Assembly (NCBI GenBank): GCA_029866125.1
Contig: JARWZZ010000010.1
Location: forward strand, 1 to 64,000
DNA from: Limnobacter sp.
Lineage (GTDB): Bacteria > Pseudomonadota > Gammaproteobacteria > Burkholderiales > Burkholderiaceae_B
Direction of reading: 5' to 3'
Length of the DNA stretch: 64,000 nt
Part shown: positions 53,607 to 62,930 of the stretch, piece by piece
Position numbering within the stretch: the first letter of the stretch is position 1
How the letters are laid out: every line of letters begins with the position of its first letter
The notes under the pieces: generated by a model
The model's input: the letters and a program-made list of their open reading frames with translations, nothing else
Database searches by the model: none
Told to the model about the DNA's origin: nothing
Program-made: the position numbers and the translations under genes

Positions 53607-54473
53607 ATGCGTTTGTTGACCAAAGCACTGATTGGCGCTTTCAGCTTTGCCCTTGCATCCACACCGGCGATCGCCAGCGAAGTCATTCAATTTGGCGTGG
53701 GTTTGTATCAACCCGACAAAGACAAAAACGACGCCACCTACACTCCTTTGGCGCAATATTTGGAAAAGAAATTGGGTAAGCCCGTGAAGCTGCGCACGGT
53801 CAGCAGCTGGGAAGGTTTGGCAAAATCACTGGCCAATGGCGAAACTGACATTGCACTGATGGGCCCTTGGGGTTATGTGTTGGCCAACAACGAAGCAAAA
53901 GCACAAGCTGTGGCCACCATTGAGTACGAAGGCAAGCCCGAGTATTTCGGCATCATGGTGACCAATCCAAAAAGTGGCATCAAAAGCATGGCCGACTTGA
54001 AAGGTAAAACTTTTGCGTTTGGTGACAAGGGCTCTACATCGGGCTACTTGATTCCCTTCCACTACTTTCAGAAGCAGGGTATTAACCCAGACACTTATTT
54101 CTCCAAGGTCATCAACACCAGCCACCAAGCGATTCAAACCCAGGTCACACAGGGTGCAATTGATGCAGGTGCGGACTACAACCGCAACCGCGACGCCATG
54201 ATTGCTGACGGGCTCATCAAGGCAGAAGATTCAAAAATTATTTGGACCTCCGACCCCTTGCCCAACGATGCCTTGGCAGTCAGCGCCAAGTTGTTTGAAG
54301 ACAAAGCCTTCGTAGCCAAACTGCAAGAGGCCTTGTTGGGCATTGGTGCTGAGTTGAAAAACCAGCCCAACTTGCTGCCACCGCGCTACACGGGTTTTGC
54401 TAAGAAGGACAACAGCTACTATAAGCCTATTCGTGATGCAGGGCTGGCCACTGGCCGCTTGCAATCCAAGTAA
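53607..54473 (+). CDS. phnD: Phosphonate/phosphate-type ABC transporter substrate-binding protein (PhnD)
   Basis: 288 residues from ATG 53607, chosen because AGGA at 53595-53598 is well spaced for it (ATG 53601 is too close; the frame is open to 53538). Signal peptide ends STPAIAS. QFGVGLYQPDKDKNDATYTPL opens the periplasmic-binding fold, and LMGPWGYVLANNE, GDKGSTSGYLIPFHYF and DAGADYNRN are PhnD-family hallmarks. It binds phosphonate, phosphite or phosphate esters in the periplasm and delivers them to PhnE/PhnC encoded next (18-bp gap). Confidence 0.92.
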   Translation: MRLLTKALIGAFSFALASTPAIASEVIQFGVGLYQPDKDKNDATYTPLAQYLEKKLGKPVKLRTVSSWEGLAKSLANGETDIALMGPWGYVLANNEAKAQAVATIEYEGKPEYFGIMVTNPKSGIKSMADLKGKTFAFGDKGSTSGYLIPFHYFQKQGINPDTYFSKVINTSHQAIQTQVTQGAIDAGADYNRNRDAMIADGLIKAEDSKIIWTSDPLPNDALAVSAKLFEDKAFVAKLQEALLGIGAELKNQPNLLPPRYTGFAKKDNSYYKPIRDAGLATGRLQSK

Positions 54474-54491
54474 GGAATTGGCCTTCACATT

Positions 54492-55373
54492 ATGAATTGG
54501 ATGCAGTTCAAGTTGCGCCTGAAAGGCCGGCTCGGTTTTGCGGGGCTGGTCTTTTTGTATGTATTAATTCTGTTTGCGTGTGTTTACAGTTTGGCCACGG
54601 CGGGTGATTTGTCCATGGGCCGCAACCCCGTGGCCAACTTCATAAAAACTGCCACCGAATTTGCACGCCCTAGTTTTCTGGATGTGTGGCTGGGCGACCC
54701 AGCGTATGAATACAAAAGCGACGATGGTACGGTGCTGCGCACTGAGAATAGGCAGAATGTAGAAAAGCAGTGGTTGGTGCAACTGGGTTTGGCCACTTGG
54801 ACCACTTTTAAAATTGCAACATTGGGCTCCCTCTTGGGGGCTGTTTTGGCTTTGCCGTTTGGAGTGCTGAGCGCTAAAAACATCAGGGCACCACGCTTGC
54901 TGACTGCATTGTCGCGGTTGGTGCTGGATACATCCCGGTCCATTCACACTTTGGTGTTTGGTTTGGTGCTGGTGGGTATTGTGGGCCTTGGCCCTACGGC
55001 AGGAATTTTGGCGATCGCATTCCACAGCCTGGGTACCTACGGCAAACTGTTTGCAGAATCGATTGAAACGCTTGACATGGCTTCCATCGAAGCAGTGAAG
55101 GGCGTAGGGGCCAGCCCCTCGCAAACCTTCTTCTGGTCAGTGTGGCCCAATGTGCTGCCACAGTGGGTCAGTAGCCACTTGTACCTGTGGGAATACAATA
55201 TTCGCGACTCAACCATTCTTGGAATTATTGGTGCAGGTGGTTTGGGCCTGCTGATTTCGGAGGCGGTGGCGCTGTTTCAATGGGGCCGATTGTCGAGCAT
55301 CCTGATTGTGGTGGTGTTGATGGTGACGGTATTCGATGCCATCAGCCGCAGAATTCGGACCGCCCTGCTATGA
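54492..55373 (+). CDS. phnE: Phosphonate-type ABC transporter permease (PhnE)
   Basis: 293 residues with about six hydrophobic segments and the ABC permease EAA-type loop SIEAVKGVGASPSQTFFWSV. DTSRSIHTLVFGLVLV and the C-terminal STILGIIGAGGLGLLISEAV are typical of PhnE. The first TM is followed by a long periplasmic loop (~30-85). The stop overlaps the start of phnC by ATGA. Confidence 0.93.
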   Translation: MNWMQFKLRLKGRLGFAGLVFLYVLILFACVYSLATAGDLSMGRNPVANFIKTATEFARPSFLDVWLGDPAYEYKSDDGTVLRTENRQNVEKQWLVQLGLATWTTFKIATLGSLLGAVLALPFGVLSAKNIRAPRLLTALSRLVLDTSRSIHTLVFGLVLVGIVGLGPTAGILAIAFHSLGTYGKLFAESIETLDMASIEAVKGVGASPSQTFFWSVWPNVLPQWVSSHLYLWEYNIRDSTILGIIGAGGLGLLISEAVALFQWGRLSSILIVVVLMVTVFDAISRRIRTALL

Positions 55374-56107
55374 GCACCAACATGATTGAGATTGAAGGCC
55401 TGGAAATGGTGATCGCCGGGCGGCGAATTTTGAAAGTGGATTCACTCCAAATTGCCCGTGGCGAGAAAGTGGCCATTCTTGGGCGCAATGGCGCTGGCAA
55501 ATCAACTTTGCTTCGCTGTTTGAATGGGTTTGTAAAACCCACGGTAGGCCACATTGTGGTGAACCAGTGCACCGTATTCCCATTGCGCCGTGAACGTGAT
55601 TTGCGCCCGGTGCGTGCACAGGTAGGCCAAGTGTTGCAAGGGCTGCACTTGGTTGCGCGCCTCAGTGCCATGGAAAATGTATTGGTAGGTGGCTTGGCCC
55701 GTATGCCAGCCCTACGCAGTTGGACGCGAATTTTTACCACCGAAGAAACCCAACGCGCCCATGCTGCATTGAGCGCCGTGGGCATGGCCCATTTGGCGGA
55801 AAAGCGTGCTGATAAGCTTTCCGGTGGTGAACGCCAAAAGGTAGCCATTGCTCGAATGTTGATGCAACAGCCCGAGGTGGTGTTGGCTGATGAGCCCACA
55901 GCAGCGTTGGACCCTACCGCTGCGGATGAGATTTGTGAGCTATTGGTAAAAGCCAGTGAAAAATCGACCCTGATTACCGTGGTTCACAATGTGAGTTTGG
56001 TGCCCTTACTTAGCAACCGTGTCATTGGTTTAAAAGCGGGAGAGGTGGTTCTCGATTGCGCTAGCAGTGAATTGACTCAACACCAGTTGAACAGTTTGTA
56101 CGAGTAA
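55370..56107 (+). CDS. phnC: Phosphonate-type ABC transporter ATPase (PhnC)
   Basis: 245 residues from ATG 55370 in the ATGA overlap with phnE (an upstream in-frame extension to 55187 overlaps phnE and is not likely). Walker A GRNGAGKST, signature LSGGERQKVAIARM, Walker B VVLADEPTAALDP and the switch His in TVVHNVSLV are intact. It energises PhnDE import. A phosphoesterase-like gene follows 4 bp after the stop, making a four-gene operon. Confidence 0.94.
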   Translation: MSTNMIEIEGLEMVIAGRRILKVDSLQIARGEKVAILGRNGAGKSTLLRCLNGFVKPTVGHIVVNQCTVFPLRRERDLRPVRAQVGQVLQGLHLVARLSAMENVLVGGLARMPALRSWTRIFTTEETQRAHAALSAVGMAHLAEKRADKLSGGERQKVAIARMLMQQPEVVLADEPTAALDPTAADEICELLVKASEKSTLITVVHNVSLVPLLSNRVIGLKAGEVVLDCASSELTQHQLNSLYE

Positions 56108-56111
56108 AAAC

Positions 56112-57053
56112 GTGACTCAAAATCTCACTGAGCTTGCAGGACGCAGTTGCCCCATTCGGTACCGATATGGTGCTGCAAAAATTGCCAATGCACCGGCCAA
56201 CAACTGCGATGTTTTGTATGTGGTGGGCGGCTTGTACGGCAACGCGTTTGCGCTGGATGCAATAGAAGAATTGGCTTCACACGAAGCGGGTCATGTTCGA
56301 ATTTGTTTCAATGGCGACTTTAACTGGTTTAACAAAGCGTCTGAAGATTTTGCTCACATTAACCAACGTGTGTTGAAACACGACTGCGTTTTGGGCAATG
56401 TAGAGGCCGAGTTGGGCGAGCCACTGGATGTGGCCGACTGTGGATGTGCTTACCCAGCGAATGTAGATCAGGGTGTGGTGGACCGGTCGAATTTCATTCA
56501 CACCGAATTGAAACGCACTGCGCAACAGCAACCTGAATTACTGCGCGATTTACTGCAAAAGCCCTTCTTTGCGCGGTACAGCGTGGGTGGCCTGAATGTG
56601 GCCGTGGTTCACGGGGATGGCGACTCCCTTGCTGGCTGGCGATTTGACCCGGCCCATTTAAAACAAACGGATGAGGCGGCTTGGCGCGCCGGTTTGTTTG
56701 AACAGGCGAAGGTCAATGTGTTTGCAAGCAGTCACACCTGTACGGCTGCGTTTCACCATGAACCCTTGCCCAACGGGCAAATGGGTTTGATTAGCAACAA
56801 CGGCGCTGCAGGAATGCCTAGCATGTCGTCCACACAGTCGCCTAGTTTGGATGGACTATGCACCCGAATTGCCATAGCCCCGTCGATGAATCCCGCTTTG
56901 GTGTTTCAGTCCACACAACTGAATGGCGTGTGGGTTGAGCAGGTGCGTGTTCAATTCGACCAATTGGCTTGGCAGCAGCACTTTCTAAGCCAATGGCCAG
57001 AGGGCACGGCTGCGCATACGTCGTACTTCAAACGGATCAGCCAAGGTATTTAG
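56112..57053 (+). CDS. Metallophosphoesterase-like protein of the phn operon
   Basis: 313 residues, start GTG 56112, 4 bp after phnC. Calcineurin-like phosphoesterase motifs are visible: FNGDFNWF (GD), GNVEAEL (GNxE), VVHGDGDSLAGW (HGD) and ASSHTC (the SHT near the end). The first motif, normally D-x-H-G-N, reads GGLYGN, so the first metal-ligand Asp and His are Gly and Tyr. It therefore may bind metal differently. Location after an importer of phosphonate/phosphate-ester type suggests that it hydrolyses the imported ester; this is inference. It ends near the start of the aldehyde dehydrogenase. Confidence 0.72.
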   Translation: MTQNLTELAGRSCPIRYRYGAAKIANAPANNCDVLYVVGGLYGNAFALDAIEELASHEAGHVRICFNGDFNWFNKASEDFAHINQRVLKHDCVLGNVEAELGEPLDVADCGCAYPANVDQGVVDRSNFIHTELKRTAQQQPELLRDLLQKPFFARYSVGGLNVAVVHGDGDSLAGWRFDPAHLKQTDEAAWRAGLFEQAKVNVFASSHTCTAAFHHEPLPNGQMGLISNNGAAGMPSMSSTQSPSLDGLCTRIAIAPSMNPALVFQSTQLNGVWVEQVRVQFDQLAWQQHFLSQWPEGTAAHTSYFKRISQGI

Positions 57054-57217
57054 ACGCAATCCCATGGGCATGCGCACAATCCATTTTTGGATATTTGCAG
57101 CGGTTCATGTTGCTGCGCAACTTGAACTCAACCCTCCTTTTGTGCGAGAGTGCTGAACCGGGCAAAAATTACATCATTAAACAAAAGTCCGGGAATCCAA
57201 TAAGGTGGAGACCCAAC

Positions 57218-58657
57218 GTGTTACAAAGAATATCCAACGAGCAATTGATCAGTGGCCGCTTGACTGACGTGTTTACCCGTCAAAAAAGGGCCTACCTTTC
57301 AGACCCCAATCCCAGCAAAGCCATGCGGATAGACCGCCTGAATACGCTGGAACACATTGTATTGACCCACGAGCAAGCCATTATTGAAGCGCTGAGTGCA
57401 GACTTCGGCCACCGCTCAAAGCACGAATCGGCCATGCTGGATATTGTGTCCACCTTGGGTGCTGTGCGCCATTTGCGCAAAAATTTGGGCAGTTGGATGA
57501 AGCCTCGCAAAATGGGCACACCCTTGGCCTTACAGCCAGCCAAGTCCTATGTGCAAGCCCAGCCCTTGGGCGTGGTGGGTGTGATTACACCGTGGAATTT
57601 CCCTGTGTATTTGAGTTTTGCGGGCATCGCCACCGCACTGGCTGCGGGCAACCGTTGCATGCTCAAGCCCAGCGAGCTTACTCCACGTACATCCGCCCTC
57701 ATGGCCCAGTTGCTGGAGGACGCTTTTGGTGAAGAACTGGTGGCCGTGATTGAAGGCGACGCCAGTGTGGCCAAAGCATTCTCAGCCCTGGCATTTGACC
57801 ACCTGATGTTTACCGGGTCCACCACCGTTGGCAAAATTGTGGCCAAGGCTGCGGCAGAAAACCTAACCCCGCTGACGCTGGAACTGGGAGGTAAATCGCC
57901 CCTTATTTTGGCCCCCAGTGGTGACATGGTCCAAGCTGCCACATGCGCTGCCCACGGCAAAATGATTAACGCAGGGCAAATTTGCGTGTCGCCAGACTAC
58001 GCTTTGGTGCCAGCAGGCAAACGGGATGAGTTTGTGGATGCTGTGACCAAGGCCGCCTCTTCGCAATACCCCAGTGTTTTAAACAACCCCGATGTGACCT
58101 GCGTCATCAACGCCCGCCAAATGGCCCGTTTGCAGGATTTGATTGAAGATGCCCGTGCCAAAGGCGCTGAGATTGTGCAGGTCAACCCCGCTGGCGAAAC
58201 CTTTGATGCCCAAAGTCCCAAGCTGCCATTGACCATGGTGTTAAACCCCACGCCCGACATGCGTGTGATGCAGGAAGAAATTTTCGGCTCCATCCTGCCG
58301 GTTGTGACCTACGACACCTTGGCCCATGCCGTGCAACATGTGCAAAACAACGAGCGCCCGCTTGCCTTGTACGTGTTTGTGAATGATGCCGAAGAAAAAC
58401 ACAATGTGCTTGAAAACACGGTATCTGGCGGTGTAACCGTCAACGATGCCATGTGGCATGTGCTCAATGACAATATGCCATTTGGTGGCGTGGGTGCCAG
58501 CGGCATGGGCGCTTACCACGGGCAAACTGGCTTTGATTCCATGAGTAAGCTCAAGCCCATTTTGGAACAAGCCAAGTTGAATGCAGTACCCTTGTTGCGT
58601 GCGCCTTACGGGGCAACGTTTGAAGGGCTGTTGAAAATGCTCAAGAAAATCGTTTAA
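57218..58657 (+). CDS. Aldehyde dehydrogenase (coniferyl-aldehyde-dehydrogenase-like)
   Basis: 479 residues from GTG 57218, which follows GGTGGAG at good spacing; the open frame goes on upstream to 56969 over the phosphoesterase gene, without family similarity. GVITPWNFPVYLSFA, TLELGGKSPLIL (catalytic Glu) and NAGQICVSPDYALVP (catalytic Cys) are intact, with GVGASGMGAYHGQTGFDSMS at the end, as in CalB-type enzymes. ALDHs of this subgroup oxidise aromatic or long-chain aldehydes. A short hairpin-like sequence follows but no strong terminator. Confidence 0.9.
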   Translation: MLQRISNEQLISGRLTDVFTRQKRAYLSDPNPSKAMRIDRLNTLEHIVLTHEQAIIEALSADFGHRSKHESAMLDIVSTLGAVRHLRKNLGSWMKPRKMGTPLALQPAKSYVQAQPLGVVGVITPWNFPVYLSFAGIATALAAGNRCMLKPSELTPRTSALMAQLLEDAFGEELVAVIEGDASVAKAFSALAFDHLMFTGSTTVGKIVAKAAAENLTPLTLELGGKSPLILAPSGDMVQAATCAAHGKMINAGQICVSPDYALVPAGKRDEFVDAVTKAASSQYPSVLNNPDVTCVINARQMARLQDLIEDARAKGAEIVQVNPAGETFDAQSPKLPLTMVLNPTPDMRVMQEEIFGSILPVVTYDTLAHAVQHVQNNERPLALYVFVNDAEEKHNVLENTVSGGVTVNDAMWHVLNDNMPFGGVGASGMGAYHGQTGFDSMSKLKPILEQAKLNAVPLLRAPYGATFEGLLKMLKKIV

Positions 58658-58892
58658 GTTGTTTTGAGTAAAGCCCTCCGCACAAGTTTGTTGTGGGGGG
58701 CTTGAAGCATCAAAGCCTGAATGGCCGAATCCTCATATTATTTTCCCACCACCCTCCGTTCTGCCCAAATTTTCAGCACAAGCTCTGGCAGAATAGATGT
58801 CATCAACAAGAGGTAAGTCTAAGCCCGTCGCTTAAGACACAGCCCAAGCACCTGTCGAGGGTGAATCAGGACCAATTTGAGGAGTGTGCACA

Positions 58893-59684
58893 ATGCGCCG
58901 CGTGGTATTTAATCAAAAGGGTGGGGTGGGCAAATCCACCATCACAGCAAACTTGGCTGCCATATCAGCCGCAAAAGGTCTCCGTACTTTGTTGATCGAC
59001 CTTGATCCGCAAGGTAACAGCTCCCAGTATGTGTTGGGTAAAGACAATGCTGCACCCGAGCTGACTTTGGCTGACTTTTTCGACCAAGCGCTGAACTTCA
59101 AAATTCGCCCCAAAAAGTGCATTGAGTTTGTGACGGAATCCCCTTACGAAAACTTGGACGTACTGGCCAGCCACCCGGCCTTGGAAGAACTACAAGTGAA
59201 GCTGGAAAGCCGCTACAAAATTTTCAAGTTGCGCGAGGGCTTGGACGAATTGCAGTCCGAATACGATGCGATTTACATCGACACACCGCCCGCGTTGAAC
59301 TTCTTTTCACGGTCTGCGCTGATTGCTTGCAACAGTGTGTTGATTCCGTTTGATTGTGATGACTTTTCCCGCAAAGCCTTGTACAGCTTGATGGATGCGC
59401 TGAATGAAATTCGTTCTGATCACAACCCCACCTTGGAAGTAGGCGGCATTGTGGTTAACCAGTTTCAGCCACGCGCCAGCTTGCCGCAGCGTTTGGTGGA
59501 TGAACTGCGTGCCGAAGGCCTGCCGGTGTTGAACACCTGTTTGTCCCAGTCCATCAAAATCCGCGAAAGCCATGAGGCTTCAGCGCCCATGATTCATTTC
59601 ATGCCCAAGCACAAAGTGTGTTTGGAGTTTTTGGCGCTGGATGAGGAAATTGCGGCTTTGTCAGCGCAACAGAAAGCAGCCTAA
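58893..59684 (+). CDS. ParA/MinD-family ATPase
   Basis: 263 residues. ATG 58893 follows GAGGAG well (a GTG at 58884 overlaps that site). The deviant Walker A is FNQKGGVGKSTITANLAA at residues ~5-22, Walker A' is LLIDLDPQGNSS, and Walker B YIDTPPALNF. ParA proteins position plasmids, chromosomes or protein clusters on the nucleoid. No ParB or centromere-like repeat is next to it, so an orphan positioning ATPase is likely; single-copy orphan ParA genes are common in Burkholderiales. Confidence 0.9.
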   Translation: MRRVVFNQKGGVGKSTITANLAAISAAKGLRTLLIDLDPQGNSSQYVLGKDNAAPELTLADFFDQALNFKIRPKKCIEFVTESPYENLDVLASHPALEELQVKLESRYKIFKLREGLDELQSEYDAIYIDTPPALNFFSRSALIACNSVLIPFDCDDFSRKALYSLMDALNEIRSDHNPTLEVGGIVVNQFQPRASLPQRLVDELRAEGLPVLNTCLSQSIKIRESHEASAPMIHFMPKHKVCLEFLALDEEIAALSAQQKAA

Positions 59685-59800
59685 TTTGGTTTTTTCTGGT
59701 TAGTCATTCTCGTGACGGCGGTTCTAAAAAGCCGCTGTCATCAAGTTGACACATCCTTTCTTTAAGCTTCCGGTTTGACCAACACTTCAAGTGAGTCACC

Positions 59801-59929
59801 GTGAAAGCTTATTTCTCAAAGTCATTCTCCAACTCGGTTGCAGCGTATTTTCAGCAACGCAAGCAGCAGCGCCTTCACAACAACATGCGCAAGCGCTTAA
59901 GCCGCTTGGTCAGTTACGGTTTAAGCTAA
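59801..59929 (+). CDS. Possible 42-residue basic protein
   Basis: A GTG-initiated ORF reads KAYFSKSFSNSVAAYFQQRK and then an Arg/Lys/His-rich amphipathic tail ending RLVSYGLS. AAGTGAG lies upstream at workable spacing. The style recalls small DUF1127-type proteins, without a clear match. It is in the gap between parA and the acylase gene. Confidence 0.35.
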   Translation: MKAYFSKSFSNSVAAYFQQRKQQRLHNNMRKRLSRLVSYGLS

Positions 59930-59990
59930 GCCAAACAGACAGTTTATGCAGCGCAGCGCCCATAAACCAGCCGCCCTTAGTTTGCCTTAA

Positions 59991-62276
59991 TTGTTTCAAA
60001 CGCCCGAGCCCCTTCAAGGGGCAACCTCCCGCAGTGTGGTGCGCCTTGTTGGCCGCATCCTCACCCGCTTGTTCAATCGCTTGGGTTGGTTGTCCGTTCG
60101 ATACCCCAGTTTGACTTTGCAAGACCGTTTGGCTGAGTTCAAAGCCATCAGCCTTCCGCTCGAGCCCTCAACAACCCTCCGTTTTAACTCGCATTTTGTG
60201 CCTTATATACAGGCCCAGACCGACGTGCAGGCAGCCATTGCGCTGGGGGCAATCACCGAGTTTCAGCGCGGCCCGCAGTTGCAATTTTTTAAGCGATTGG
60301 CCCAAGGCCGTTTGTCTGAAATGGGTGGCCGGCAGTTTGTGGACATGGACCATTTGCTGCGCTTGTTGAATTTTGGGCACGCGGCTGAGGAAATATGGAA
60401 GCTGATGCCGCAGGAAAGTAAGGGGTGGGTTGAGGGTTTTGTACAAGGTCTCAATGCCGTGCAGTCGCAGCGCCGCCGGGCGGTGGATGAGCGCTTGATG
60501 GCCATCAAGCCCGAGCCTTACACCCCGCAGGATATTTTGCTGTTTGGGCGGCTGGCGGGGGCGGATGTCAATTGGCCGATTTACTTTTCCCTGATCGAGC
60601 ACCATTTGCATGGCGATTGGTTGGCCTGGTGGGACACCCTCAAACGCGTAGGTGCGGGGGTAGCCAACAGCTTTGAGGACTCTGCTGCAGCGCCGTCGCC
60701 AAGCGCCGCACAATCTGTGTCTGCCTTACTCAACAGCATTTCAAGGTCGGGCAGCAATTCATTTGCATTAAGCGGCTTGCGTACCCAAAGCGGCGCCCCC
60801 CTGTTGGCCAATGATCCGCATTTGGGCCAGCACCTGCCCAATGTGTGGATGATGGTGGGTATACAAAGCCCCAGTTACCGTTGCGTGGGTTTGATGTTTC
60901 CCGGTGTGCCGGTGTTGGGTTTGGGGCGTAACCCCGATTTGGCGTGGGGTGGCACCAACCTGCGGTCTGCCTCTTCCGATGTGGTGCAATTGGATGCAGG
61001 TGCGCTATGCACAGAACAAACCACCCAAATTAAGGTGCGCTGGGGCTGGGCGCGGCAGCGCAAGCTAAGTTGGTCTGCCCACGGCCCGGTGCTGACTGAT
61101 TGCTCGGCCTTGGGCAAAATGGTGGCCCCCAACCGATTGGCTTTGCGGTGGGCGGGCCATTGGCCGACGGATGAAATTTCATGCTTTTTAAAAGCCATGC
61201 GGTCGCAGACGGTGCAGCAGTTACACGAGGCCATGGCTGGCGTGGGCGTAACGCCCCTGAATGTGCTGGGTGTGGATTCGCAAGGCAATATTGGCCATGT
61301 GCTGGCGGCTACATTGCCCCAACGTGTGGATTTTCCTGAGCACCATTGGGTGTTGGGCGAGGAGGCGGCCCACCAAATTTGGGGCAGCAAGGTGTGCGCG
61401 TCTGACTTACCCCGCATCATCAATCCGCCAGAAGGCTACTTGGTGTCGGCCAACAACAGGCCCTCGCAAGCTGCGCGGGTGGGGTTTTTGTTCAGCGGCG
61501 ACGACCGTATTCTCAGGGCCCGGCAGTTGCTTTCTGCGCGCGAGCGGTTTAGCGCCCAGCAGCTTCAGCAGGCTCAGCTGGATACCACCTCCCCCTTGGC
61601 TCAAGCGTTAGCCCACGGTTTGGCAGGGCTGTGCAGCCAATACGCCCAAACTTTGCCGCAGCACACCTTTTGCCAAAGCCTTAAAATTTGGGATGGTTCC
61701 TATTCTGCCGACAACCACGCAGCGCTGCAGTTTGAATGTGTGTTAACCGAGTTGGTGCGCAAGTTGGCCCAACACAAAGGTTACCCCGGCATACCTGCCT
61801 TGATGGAGCAGTGGGCGTACCTCACAGGCTCATTTCTCGATGAGTTGATGCAAGTTCACAGCGAGCTGCTGCGGCTTTGGATTCCACAATCCATCGACCA
61901 CGCTGACCACAACGCCCAGCGTTGGCAAATGTGGGGCAACCTGCACAAGGTGCGCCTGCGTCATGTATTGGGGTACAGCCGGGTGCTGGGCAAGTTGTTT
62001 TCTAGCCGTAGCTTCCCAGCTGCAGGGTCGCGTGAAACCCTCATGAAAAATGCACACAACTTGATTCGCGGTTTTGATGAAACCAGTTATGGGTCGCAAA
62101 GCCGCCATTTGTCCGACATGTCTGATTTGGATTCCAACTTCTTCGTGTTGTTGGGCGGGCAAGATGGCTGGGTGGGTAGCCAGTTGATGCAGGACCAAAT
62201 TCCGTTGTGGCGCTCTCGCCAATCCATACAAATGCCCCTACGCAGCGAAACCATCGACAAGCTGTTCCCACATTAA
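59991..62276 (+). CDS. Penicillin acylase family Ntn-hydrolase
   Basis: About 761 residues; the start is uncertain because the frame opens at TTG 59991 directly after a stop, and GTGs at 60036/60039 are alternatives. The autoprocessing site is SGSNSFALSG (Ser ~255), so the mature alpha chain is ~250 residues and beta ~500. ANDPHLGQHLPNVWMM, WGGTNLRSASSD and SANNRPSQAA are conserved acylase motifs. No clear signal peptide is seen, yet the N-terminus is basic/hydrophobic (RILTRLFNRLGWLSV). Substrates in this family include N-acyl homoserine lactones and penicillins; which applies here is unknown. Confidence 0.85.
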   Translation: MFQTPEPLQGATSRSVVRLVGRILTRLFNRLGWLSVRYPSLTLQDRLAEFKAISLPLEPSTTLRFNSHFVPYIQAQTDVQAAIALGAITEFQRGPQLQFFKRLAQGRLSEMGGRQFVDMDHLLRLLNFGHAAEEIWKLMPQESKGWVEGFVQGLNAVQSQRRRAVDERLMAIKPEPYTPQDILLFGRLAGADVNWPIYFSLIEHHLHGDWLAWWDTLKRVGAGVANSFEDSAAAPSPSAAQSVSALLNSISRSGSNSFALSGLRTQSGAPLLANDPHLGQHLPNVWMMVGIQSPSYRCVGLMFPGVPVLGLGRNPDLAWGGTNLRSASSDVVQLDAGALCTEQTTQIKVRWGWARQRKLSWSAHGPVLTDCSALGKMVAPNRLALRWAGHWPTDEISCFLKAMRSQTVQQLHEAMAGVGVTPLNVLGVDSQGNIGHVLAATLPQRVDFPEHHWVLGEEAAHQIWGSKVCASDLPRIINPPEGYLVSANNRPSQAARVGFLFSGDDRILRARQLLSARERFSAQQLQQAQLDTTSPLAQALAHGLAGLCSQYAQTLPQHTFCQSLKIWDGSYSADNHAALQFECVLTELVRKLAQHKGYPGIPALMEQWAYLTGSFLDELMQVHSELLRLWIPQSIDHADHNAQRWQMWGNLHKVRLRHVLGYSRVLGKLFSSRSFPAAGSRETLMKNAHNLIRGFDETSYGSQSRHLSDMSDLDSNFFVLLGGQDGWVGSQLMQDQIPLWRSRQSIQMPLRSETIDKLFPH

Positions 62277-62393
62277 CCCATTTGTGTATGCACCAATGCG
62301 GTTCATCTTCTGGCATTGAACTTGCTAAAAATGGAGTATCAGAAGTCACAAAAATACCCCATAAAAACAAGTAAGCAAGGAGCTCGAAGCAAG

Positions 62394-62792
62394 ATGACCT
62401 CAATACTGGTGGTCGATCCAGACTTGGATCGTCGACAGCGCATGGAAAAAGAGCTGCAAGACTGCAATCAGTTTGGCAGAGTCTATGCCTGTGAGGGTTT
62501 GCTGACAGCGACAGATTTGGTCCATGATGAAGACATCAAAGTGCTACTGATTGACCGTGGCGTGGCCGAAAGCGCACCGTATTGGACTGAGTTCAAGGAA
62601 TCGCATCCGCAAATGGGGTATGTGTTGGTGTCGGACTCAGACCAAGCAGTGGGCAGCCAGGTGCTGAGTCAGCTCGGTGTACACGCCCAAACCAGCCGCA
62701 GCGCCACGCCAGTGGAGTGGGTAACCAGCATTGCCAAAGCCTTGGTCAATCGATTGAAGCCGCAATCACTTAAGAAGTGGCTAAAAGACTGA
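62394..62792 (+). CDS. Stand-alone receiver-like domain protein
   Basis: 132 residues from ATG 62394, with AAGGA upstream (the frame is open to 62316). Acidic residues VVDPDLDRR at the start, KVLLIDRG (Asp as phospho-acceptor) and YVLVSDSD are like a receiver domain, but the conserved Lys is not clear. A second lone receiver, with the one at 14922. Its downstream neighbour is the TadG-like gene. Confidence 0.62.
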   Translation: MTSILVVDPDLDRRQRMEKELQDCNQFGRVYACEGLLTATDLVHDEDIKVLLIDRGVAESAPYWTEFKESHPQMGYVLVSDSDQAVGSQVLSQLGVHAQTSRSATPVEWVTSIAKALVNRLKPQSLKKWLKD

Positions 62793-62832
62793 GCTGACTT
62801 ATTTAATTACTTCCCGGTTTGAAGTCTGAACC

Positions 62833-62867
62833 GTATCATATAGAGTGATACCAATTAGAGTGATACC
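62833..62867. promoter_or_regulatory. GTATCA-N7-TGATAC inverted repeat with second TGATAC
   Basis: GTATCA (62833-62838) and TGATAC (62846-62851) form a spaced palindrome. TAGAGTGATACC also occurs twice in direct repeat (62841-62852 and 62856-62867). They lie 64-98 bp before the TadG-like start, a typical place for an operator. No cognate regulator is known. Confidence 0.4.
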
Positions 62868-62930
62868 GAATGGATGCTGCGTAGCATGCCAGCGAGGTTA
62901 TTGAACGAAGTCAATCGAAGAAGTCTATGA

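Noticed and set aside
55187..55369. N-terminal extension of PhnC
   Set aside because: It overlaps the PhnE coding sequence in another frame and is unlike ABC ATPases; the ATGA overlap start is better.
56969..57217. N-terminal extension of the aldehyde dehydrogenase
   Set aside because: It overlaps the phosphoesterase gene and has no ALDH similarity; GTG 57218 has a ribosome site.
59700..59745. Terminator after the ParA gene
   Set aside because: GACGGCGG and CCGCTGTC can pair with one wobble but no T-run follows.
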